From positions 1-11,692 of the forward strand of contig JBQCDV010000117.1 of NCBI GenBank assembly GCA_051960855.1: a stretch of DNA of 11,692 nucleotides, written 5' to 3'. How positions within the stretch are numbered: the first letter of the stretch is position 1; each line of letters starts with the position of its first letter. The position numbers and the translations under genes were made by a program. Of this stretch, positions 7,209-11,692 are shown one piece after another. The stretch is from JBQCDV01 sp051960855 (GTDB lineage: Bacteria > Actinomycetota > Actinomycetes > JAJZTN01). A model generated the notes under the pieces. That model worked only from the letters and a program-made list of their open reading frames with translations, was not told the origin of the DNA and did no database searches.

Positions 7209-8233
7209 ACGTCGACGAGCAGGACCTGCGGGAGCTCTTCGCCCAGCGCAGCAGCGGGCTGCACGGCGACCCGGACCGTGTCGCCTCGGTGCACCGGCGC
7301 ATCCAGCGGCGCCGGCAGCGGCTGTCGGCGTCAGTGGCCGGAGTGACCGTCGCCGCGGCCGCGGTGCTCGCCGTCTCGGTGGTACGGCTGATGCCCGCAT
7401 CGGTGTCACCGCCCGCTCATCGCGGCACGAGCACCGCATCCCTGACCTCCGCCCCCGTGCCGACCGTGCCGCGCTACGGAGCCGACGGGAAGCTGTTGGG
7501 CGGCGCCGTGCTGGACGGCAGCTCCGCGCGCACGGCGAGCTTCCGCTTCCGACCGACCTCCTGGCAGCTCACCGTCGTCGACCAGTGCCAGCAGTCCTTG
7601 CCGGACGACGTCGAAGTGATGGTCGCCGTCAACGGGCGGGCAATGTCCTGGGGAGGCTGCGGCGGGGCGAGCAGCGGCGGCGCCGCCAACCCCCAGCAGT
7701 TCTGGTCGCAGTTCGGCGTGCGCCTCGGCGAGGAGTCGACCGTGACGCTCACCTTGATCCCCGCGCACCCCTGCCCTGGCTGCACGCCAGCACCGCTGCC
7801 GTCGTCGACCACTGTGAACAGCGTCGTCACGGCCGGCGTCTATCAGCGCATCCCGTTCGAGGAGTTCCCCCTGCCGCCGGCACCTCGCACGCTGTCTGCG
7901 CTGCCGGCGCCCCCGGACAGGGGCGAGAGCGTGTCGGCGGTCGGCGTCGGAGACAACGTCACCACGTCCCTGCCCGCCTCGGTCAACGGCGACCGCATCA
8001 GCGTCACCACGGTCGCTCCGGGAGACGTCTCCCTCCTCGTCGACGGCGTGCTGATCGCGCAGCTCTCATCGCGCGACTACACGGTGCACAGCCTTGAGGC
8101 CGACCTCACCGTGGACGCGCTGCGCGGCTCGGGGGTGGAGGTGCGCAAGGGTCAAGCGGTGACGGTGACGGTGCGGACGCAGCACTTCCGCGAGCCTGCG
8201 TGGTCGGTAAGCATCTGGTCGTTCGACCACTGA
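7205..8233 (+). CDS. Unrecognised single-pass membrane protein, partner of the sigma factor
   Basis: A 342-residue protein with no family I can name. GTG 7205 overlaps the sigma stop (GTGA) and has AGGAG at 7195-7199 with five bases spacing. The layout is a charged cytosolic N-terminus of about 40 residues (DLRELFAQRSSGL, then Arg-rich RRIQRRRQR), one hydrophobic helix at about 41-60 (SASVAGVTVAAAAVLAVSVV), and a Pro/Ser/Thr-rich stalk at about 62-90. A beta-rich extracytoplasmic domain of about 250 residues runs to WSVSIWSFDH. The positive-inside rule predicts N-in topology. Four cysteines are all outside: Cys128, Cys152 and a CPGC pair at 190/193, so disulfides are plausible. Zinc anti-sigma (HxxxCxxC) residues are absent from the N-terminus. 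Position and topology suggest an anti-sigma or sensor role; this is inference. Confidence is high that it is a gene and low for the role. Confidence 0.85.
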   Translation: MNVDEQDLRELFAQRSSGLHGDPDRVASVHRRIQRRRQRLSASVAGVTVAAAAVLAVSVVRLMPASVSPPAHRGTSTASLTSAPVPTVPRYGADGKLLGGAVLDGSSARTASFRFRPTSWQLTVVDQCQQSLPDDVEVMVAVNGRAMSWGGCGGASSGGAANPQQFWSQFGVRLGEESTVTLTLIPAHPCPGCTPAPLPSSTTVNSVVTAGVYQRIPFEEFPLPPAPRTLSALPAPPDRGESVSAVGVGDNVTTSLPASVNGDRISVTTVAPGDVSLLVDGVLIAQLSSRDYTVHSLEADLTVDALRGSGVEVRKGQAVTVTVRTQHFREPAWSVSIWSFDH

Positions 8234-8270
8234 CACCGCCCACGGCAGCACCGCACCCGCGTGCCAGTCC

Positions 8271-9161
8271 TCAGTTGGGCCGTGCGGAGGGGGCGGGCAG
8301 GGTCACGGGGCCAGCCGGCGTGGAGGTGAGGTCGGGCAGCGGCGGCGGGGTGCCACCGAAGGACGGGCACAGCGACTGGTGGTTGCACCAGTCGCACAGC
8401 CGGGACGGACGTGGGCGCCAGTCGCCGGTGCGCATCGCGGTCTCGATCGCCCGCCAGAGTGCGAGCAGTTTGCGCTCCGTCGCGCGGACGTCGGCCTCGT
8501 CGGGCTCGTAGCGGATCACCGTGCCGTCGCCGAGGTAGACCAGCTGCAGCAGCCGGGGGACCCGGCCATGCAGGCGCCACCACACGAGTGCGTAGAAGCG
8601 CATCTGGAACAGCGCCTTGTCCTCGAAGCCCGCGCCCGGGGAGCGGCCGGTCTTGTAGTCGACCACCCGCACGTCCCCCGAGGGTGCGACATCGAGCCGG
8701 TCGACAACCCCCCGCAGCGTCAGCCCGCCCTCGAGCTCCGCCTGCACGTAGAGCTCGCGCGCGTGGGGCTCGAGACGCCGCGGGTCCTCCAGGTCGAACC
8801 ACTTCGTGACCAGGGTCTGCGCCGACCGCAGCCACGCCGCGAGCTCGTCGGTCGTCGCGAACAGCCCAGACAGCTCCGGCTCAGACTCCAGCAGCCCCTC
8901 CCACGCCGGTGCCACCAGCTCGACGGCGCGCTCCGGGGTGCGCTCCGGCAGCGGCAGGTCGAACAGCCGCTCGAGCACCGCGTGCACCACCGTCCCGCGA
9001 GTCGCCGCCGGGGAGGGCGCCTCAGGCAGCCGGTCGACCACGCGGAACCGGTAGAGCAGCGGGCACGTCATGAAGTCATTGGCCCGAGATGGTGACAGCG
9101 ACGGCGCGTCCGCTGTGGAGCGGGGCGGGGGAACGCGCACGAGGGAGGCCGTCAGGTCCAT
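8271..9161 (-). CDS. Stand-alone RecB-family PD-(D/E)XK nuclease with Fe-S cysteines
   Basis: A 296-residue RecB-type nuclease without helicase domains, like M. tuberculosis Rv2119. Seen: an N-terminal SPSRANDFMTCPLLYRFR with Cys33, RGTVVHAVLE (motif H, His60), LRGVVDRLDVAP (Asp154), VVDYKTG (Asp168, Lys170), LFQMRFYAL (Gln186/Tyr190, the QxxxY motif), and CDWCNHQSLC near the end (Cys256, Cys259, Cys265). One Cys at the front and three at the back is the four-cysteine iron-staple layout of AddB and Cas4 nucleases. The nuclease core is therefore complete and probably [4Fe-4S]-stabilised. ATG 9161 is chosen for the TATGGT-N7-ATG promoter. The frame is open to ATG 9173 and GTG 9206. It is convergent with the membrane protein gene (37 bases between stops, no structure seen) and divergent from the site-2 protease. 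The substrate is unknown; DNA repair is likely. Confidence 0.9.
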   Translation of the reverse strand: MDLTASLVRVPPPRSTADAPSLSPSRANDFMTCPLLYRFRVVDRLPEAPSPAATRGTVVHAVLERLFDLPLPERTPERAVELVAPAWEGLLESEPELSGLFATTDELAAWLRSAQTLVTKWFDLEDPRRLEPHARELYVQAELEGGLTLRGVVDRLDVAPSGDVRVVDYKTGRSPGAGFEDKALFQMRFYALVWWRLHGRVPRLLQLVYLGDGTVIRYEPDEADVRATERKLLALWRAIETAMRTGDWRPRPSRLCDWCNHQSLCPSFGGTPPPLPDLTSTPAGPVTLPAPSARPN

Positions 9162-9174
9162 GCGAGCGACCATA
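9162..9174 (-). promoter_or_regulatory. Leaderless -10 box of the RecB-like gene
   Basis: On the minus strand TATGGT (9174 to 9169) is followed by seven bases and ATG 9161. No Shine-Dalgarno precedes any of the three possible starts, which fits leaderless translation from 9161. Confidence 0.5.
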
Positions 9175-9235
9175 AGCGACGGCACCGACAGAATCAGGAC
9201 GGACACGAGTGACGCTCACCGCCCCGCACCACCGA

Positions 9236-9295
9236 CAGCCCTCGAGCCCGCAGCCCTCGAGCCCGCAGCCCTCGAGCCCACAGCCCTAGAGTCGA
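9236..9295 (+). repeat. 15-bp tandem repeat array (3 near-perfect units plus 1 degenerate)
   Basis: Units are 9236-9250, 9251-9265, 9266-9280 and 9281-9295. Units 1 and 2 are identical (CAGCCCTCGAGCCCG). Unit 3 differs in its last base. Unit 4 matches at 11 of 15. The first three each contain a CTCGAG palindrome, spaced 15 bp apart. The array ends just before the site-2 protease start and occupies most of the divergent space. The fourth unit holds the TAGAGT -10 box. There are no spacers, so this is not CRISPR. Confidence 0.9.
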
Positions 9296-9298
9296 CCC
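9287..9298 (+). promoter_or_regulatory. Leaderless -10 box of the site-2 protease gene
   Basis: TAGAGT at 9287-9292 is followed by CGACCC and ATG 9299, a TANNNT-N6-ATG arrangement. No Shine-Dalgarno is present. No convincing -35 is seen, since the upstream sequence is the repeat array. Confidence 0.6.
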
Positions 9299-10438
9299 AT
9301 GAACCGGCTGGTGCTCGCACGGCCCTTCGGGATTCCCGTCGAGGTCACCCCGGCGTGGTTCGTCGCTGCTGCCGTCCTGACCTTCGCCTACGGTCCCAGT
9401 GTCGAGCGTCAACTGCCGGCGATCGGCGCGTTCGCCTACGTCGTCGCCCTGGCGATCGCGGTCCTGCTCTACGTCTCGGTCCTGCTCCACGAGCTCAGCC
9501 ACTCGATCGTGGCGGTCCGCTTCGGCCTGCGGGTCCGGCGGATCAGCCTGCACCTGCTCGGTGGTGTCAGCGAGATCGAGGGGGACACGCCGACGCCGGG
9601 ACGAGACGCGCTCATCTCCTTCGCAGGACCCGCCGTCTCCCTGGCGCTCGGTGTGCTCGGCTGGGTTGCGCTGCGCGCGACACCCGACGGCACCGTCCTG
9701 CACGTGCTGTGCGGCGCGATGGCCGTCTCCAACATCGTCGTCGGCGTCTTCAACCTGCTGCCGGGTCTGCCCCTCGATGGCGGCCGCATGCTGCAGGCGG
9801 GGCTGTGGCGGCTGACGGGGAGCCGGGTCACCGCGGCGCGCGCTGCCGCGTGGATCGGGCGAGCCGTCGCGGTCGCAGCCGTCGGGCTGCCGCTGCTGCT
9901 CTCCTACCTCGCCGGCTGGCAGCTGGATGCCTTCACGATCGTCTGGGGCCTCCTCCTCGGGGCCTACATCTGGTCGGGGGCGACCGAGGCCCTCGCCGGC
10001 GCAGCCGTCCGTGAGCGGCTACCCGGCCTCTCGGCGCGCGCCCTCGCTGCGCCGTTCGTCGCTGTGGCGGCGGGCACGCCGCTCGCGGAGGCGGTGCGTC
10101 AGGCCCGCGAGTCCGGGCTGCCCCGCGCCGCCCTCGTGCTGACCGACTCGGCAGGGCGCACCACGGCGATCGTCGACGGTGCCGCGGTCCGTGCCACGCC
10201 GGAGGAGCGCCGCCCCTGGCTCGACGTCGCGAACGTCGCCCGGCGCGTGACGCCCGAGGTCGTCATCCCCGCCGACGCCGCCGGGGCGGACCTGCTCGGG
10301 CACCTCGCCCGTCACCCCGCGGGGGAGTACCTCGTGGTGGACGAGGACGGCGCTGTCGTCGGGGTGCTGCGCACCACGGAGGTCGAGCGCGCCCTCGGCA
10401 ACGATTCCCCGGCCGGCACCCCCAGCGGTGCCTCTTAG
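9299..10438 (+). CDS. Site-2 protease (M50 zinc metalloprotease) with C-terminal CBS pair
   Basis: A 379-residue integral membrane protease of the S2P/SpoIVFB class with cytosolic CBS domains, resembling Rip3-type actinobacterial proteins. Membrane segments are predicted at about 17-33, 41-66, 105-127, 133-158, 185-205 and 211-226. The HExxH zinc site is HELSH at 64-68. The second catalytic block, FNLLPGLPLDGGR at 151-163, supplies the third ligand Asp160. From about 245 to 372 there are two CBS-like repeats; the second contains GEYLVVDEDGAVVGVLRTTE. CBS pairs usually bind adenine nucleotides and may gate activity. These proteases cut single-pass membrane proteins, often anti-sigma factors, within the bilayer. 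No substrate is encoded here with certainty, but a candidate lies at 7205-8233. The start ATG 9299 is fixed by the leaderless -10. All catalytic residues are intact. Confidence 0.93.
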   Translation: MNRLVLARPFGIPVEVTPAWFVAAAVLTFAYGPSVERQLPAIGAFAYVVALAIAVLLYVSVLLHELSHSIVAVRFGLRVRRISLHLLGGVSEIEGDTPTPGRDALISFAGPAVSLALGVLGWVALRATPDGTVLHVLCGAMAVSNIVVGVFNLLPGLPLDGGRMLQAGLWRLTGSRVTAARAAAWIGRAVAVAAVGLPLLLSYLAGWQLDAFTIVWGLLLGAYIWSGATEALAGAAVRERLPGLSARALAAPFVAVAAGTPLAEAVRQARESGLPRAALVLTDSAGRTTAIVDGAAVRATPEERRPWLDVANVARRVTPEVVIPADAAGADLLGHLARHPAGEYLVVDEDGAVVGVLRTTEVERALGNDSPAGTPSGAS

Positions 10439-10447
10439 ACTGCCGCG
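10436..10447 (+). promoter_or_regulatory. Leaderless -10 box of trmI overlapping the upstream stop codon
   Basis: TAGACT at 10436-10441 is followed by GCCGCG and GTG 10448. The first three bases are the TAG stop of the site-2 protease. The gene lacks a Shine-Dalgarno, so it may be transcribed on its own as well as by readthrough. Confidence 0.55.
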
Positions 10448-11494
10448 GTGACGGAGACCTCTGACGCCGCGGCCCCGACCGGTGCCGCCGCTCGCCGTGG
10501 GCCCTTCCGGGTCGGCGACCGGGTGCAGCTGACCGACTCCAAGGGCCGGATGCACACGATCACGCTGACGGCGGGCAAGGAGTTCCACACCCACAAGGGC
10601 GCCTTCCGGCACGACGAGCTGATCGGGTCGCCCGAAGGGACCGTCATCACGACGACGGGGAACGTGCAATACCTCGCGCTGCGCCCACTGCTGTCCGACT
10701 ACGTCCTGTCGATGCCGCGCGGTGCGGCGGTCGTCTACCCGAAGGACTCGGCCCAGATCGTCGCGCTCGGCGACATCTTCCCCGGCGCCCGCGTCGTCGA
10801 GGCTGGCGTGGGCAGCGGTGCGCTGACCATGTCGCTGCTGCGGGCGGTCGGCGACTCGGGACTGGTCTCCTCCTATGAGCGGCGCCGGGAGTTCGCCGCC
10901 GTGGCGAAGGCGAACGTCGAGACGTTCTTCGGCGGGCCCCACCCCGCGTGGCGCCTGACGGTGGGCGACCTCGTCGACTCCCTCACCGAGCGGGAGGTGG
11001 ACCGCGTCGTCCTCGACATGCTGGCGCCCTGGGAGTGCCTCGACGCCGTCGCCGACGCGCTCGTGCCGGGGGGCGTGCTCATCTGCTACGTCGCCACCGC
11101 CACGCAGCTCTCACGGACGGCCGAGGCGATGCGCGACAGCGGTCACTTCACGGAGCCGCAGGCGTGGGAGTCGATGGTCCGGGACTGGCATCTGGAGGGA
11201 CTGGCTGTCCGACCTGTCCACCGCATGGTCGGCCACACCGGCTTCCTCGTCTCCTGCCGTCGGCTCGCACCCGGCGTCCAGCCGCCCCTGCGCCGACGAC
11301 GCCCCGCCAAGGGTGCCTACGACGGCGAGGACGCCGCGGGCGTCGACGAGGGCAGCGACAACCTGCCGACGAGCCCGAACGGCGAGGGCGACGGTGCAGC
11401 GCCGTTCGGAAAGGGCGACTGGACGGCCGCGGACCTCGGCGAGCGGCCGGTGTCGGAGACGAAGCTCAAGCGCCTGCGCCGGTCCCTGCCCTGA
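10448..11494 (+). CDS. trmI: tRNA (adenine(58)-N1)-methyltransferase TrmI
   Basis: A 348-residue SAM-dependent enzyme that makes m1A58 in the tRNA T-loop, homologous to M. tuberculosis Rv2118c. Seen: an N-terminal beta domain at about 15-90 (FRVGDRVQLTDSKGRMHTIT, then KGAFRHDELIG), and the Rossmann methyltransferase domain from about 100, with motif I VVEAGVGSGALT at 116-127. SYERRREFA follows (acidic SAM-ribose contact, Glu144). The catalytic-loop region LDMLAPWE is at 189-196, and GHTGFLVSCRRLA closes the fold at about 258-270. A tail of about 75 residues follows, rich in Arg then Gly/Asp/Glu, ending ETKLKRLRRSLP. Basic tails of this kind occur in actinobacterial members. The start GTG 10448 has the TAGACT box 6 bases upstream. 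The protein is homotetrameric in known family members. Confidence 0.95.
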   Translation: MTETSDAAAPTGAAARRGPFRVGDRVQLTDSKGRMHTITLTAGKEFHTHKGAFRHDELIGSPEGTVITTTGNVQYLALRPLLSDYVLSMPRGAAVVYPKDSAQIVALGDIFPGARVVEAGVGSGALTMSLLRAVGDSGLVSSYERRREFAAVAKANVETFFGGPHPAWRLTVGDLVDSLTEREVDRVVLDMLAPWECLDAVADALVPGGVLICYVATATQLSRTAEAMRDSGHFTEPQAWESMVRDWHLEGLAVRPVHRMVGHTGFLVSCRRLAPGVQPPLRRRRPAKGAYDGEDAAGVDEGSDNLPTSPNGEGDGAAPFGKGDWTAADLGERPVSETKLKRLRRSLP

Positions 11495-11585
11495 CCCGCG
11501 CAATCGCCTCAGCCCGGCCTGGTGCGCTCGACACCCTTGCTCTGCAACGTTCTGGCAACACCGGTGAGTTGCTGCGCTTCGCAGG

Positions 11586-11613
11586 TTCGAAGCCCCCGCT
11601 GCGCCCGTAGGGT
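11586..11613 (+). promoter_or_regulatory. Candidate promoter for the last gene
   Basis: TTCGAA (11586-11591), 16 bases, then TAGGGT (11608-11613). Transcription would start near 11620, giving a leader of about 37 bases that ends in a G-rich Shine-Dalgarno (GGAGG at 11648-11652, four bases before ATG 11657). Unlike the other genes this one would have a leader. The rest of 11495-11585 shows only an imperfect inverted repeat (GCAAC at 11555-11559, GTTGC at 11568-11572, around CACCGGTG). Confidence 0.4.
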
Positions 11614-11644
11614 CGCTGCAACGGCGCGCGACCCCCCGCGCGGG
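11610..11644 (+). other. Inverted repeats in the leader of the last gene
   Basis: GGGTCGC (11610-11616) pairs with GCGACCC (11628-11634) across an 11-base loop. It is followed directly by the 10-base palindrome CCCGCGCGGG (11635-11644), which abuts the Shine-Dalgarno. The first arm overlaps the -10 box, so it could be an operator or, in part, an RNA structure affecting ribosome access. Confidence 0.45.
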
Positions 11645-11656
11645 AGGGGAGGCCCC

Positions 11657-11692
11657 ATGCCGAAAGACCACCCCCCCCCGGACCCCTTCGAG
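11657..11692 (+). CDS. Start of a gene running off the window (possibly proteasomal ATPase Mpa/ARC)
   Basis: ATG 11657 opens twelve codons (MPKDHPPPDPFE) to the window end. Its support is a strong Shine-Dalgarno (GGGGAGG at 11646-11652, four bases away) and a candidate promoter upstream. The sequence is too short to identify. Naming it as the proteasomal AAA ATPase rests only on synteny, because trmI is followed within a few genes by mpa in mycobacteria and often directly by arc in other actinobacteria (from memory). The nine-C run lies in codons 5-8. Confidence 0.5.
   Translation, partial: MPKDHPPPDPFE
11671..11679 (+). repeat. Nine-base C homopolymer inside a start region
   Basis: Nine consecutive C bases lie 14 bases after the A of ATG 11657, encoding the Pro run. 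It is the longest homopolymer I see in the window. One-base slippage, real or from sequencing, would shift the frame. Confidence 0.85.

Noticed and set aside
7205..7325. Zinc-binding anti-sigma (ZAS) domain at the N-terminus of the membrane protein
   Set aside because: There is no cysteine in the first 60 residues, so the HxxxCxxC motif is absent.
8379..9095. Plus-strand frame antisense to the nuclease gene
   Set aside because: It is a shadow of the nuclease, which carries every family motif on the minus strand.
9162..9206. Longer nuclease starts at ATG 9173 or GTG 9206
   Set aside because: Neither has a Shine-Dalgarno or a -10 at leaderless spacing, and ATG 9173 lies inside the TATGGT box.
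9236..9295. CRISPR array or coding TALE-like peptide repeat (ALEPA units)
   Set aside because: Units are directly adjacent with no spacers. The peptide repeat lies in a frame without a start or domain and overlaps the promoter and start of the protease.

Overview
This is a GC-rich window with a strong G/C third-position bias and many GTG starts. Gene content and gene order point to a high-GC actinobacterium. The sequence ends the mycothiol ligase gene mshC, carries an actinobacterial-type metH, a SigE-family ECF sigma factor and a PAC2 protein, and runs up to a gene start that synteny suggests is the proteasomal ATPase. From memory, the backbone (mshC, PAC2, metH, RecB-like nuclease, trmI, then mpa/arc) matches the Mycobacterium tuberculosis region Rv2130c to Rv2115c. 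The genus cannot be named from sequence alone.

Layout. (1) 2-445, the 3' end of mshC, converges on 505-2270, a minus-strand two-gene operon (alpha/beta hydrolase then PAC2 protein, GTGA overlap). (2) A short divergent promoter region, 2271-2348, also serves metH, which overlaps a HAD phosphatase by 11 bases. (3) 6711-8233 is a sigma factor gene translationally coupled (GTGA) to an unrecognised single-pass membrane protein. (4) A minus-strand RecB/Cas4-like Fe-S nuclease (8271-9161) diverges from a site-2 protease with a CBS pair (9299-10438), which is followed by trmI (10448-11494). (5) 11495-11656 is a structured leader and promoter region before the first 12 codons of a further gene.

How it is organised. 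All five genes here that start a transcription unit with no clear Shine-Dalgarno sequence (hydrolase, metH, RecB-like, site-2 protease, trmI) have a TANNNT box followed by exactly 6-7 bases and then ATG/GTG. This is the arrangement of leaderless transcripts in actinobacteria. It was used here to set several starts. Internal operon genes (PAC2, membrane protein, HAD) instead carry Shine-Dalgarno-like sequences. Most genes are housekeeping: thiol biosynthesis, methionine synthesis, tRNA m1A58 and proteasome-associated functions. The accessory-looking part is the sigma factor/membrane protein pair. It sits between the metH-HAD pair and the RecB-like gene, where mycobacteria carry hisE-hisG, and lies about 1 kb from an intramembrane protease.

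I see no tRNA, rRNA, CRISPR array, transposase, integrase or phage gene. The least explained items are the 342-residue membrane protein, a 15-bp repeat array whose last degenerate copy supplies the site-2 protease -10 box, and a nine-C tract just after the start codon of the last gene.
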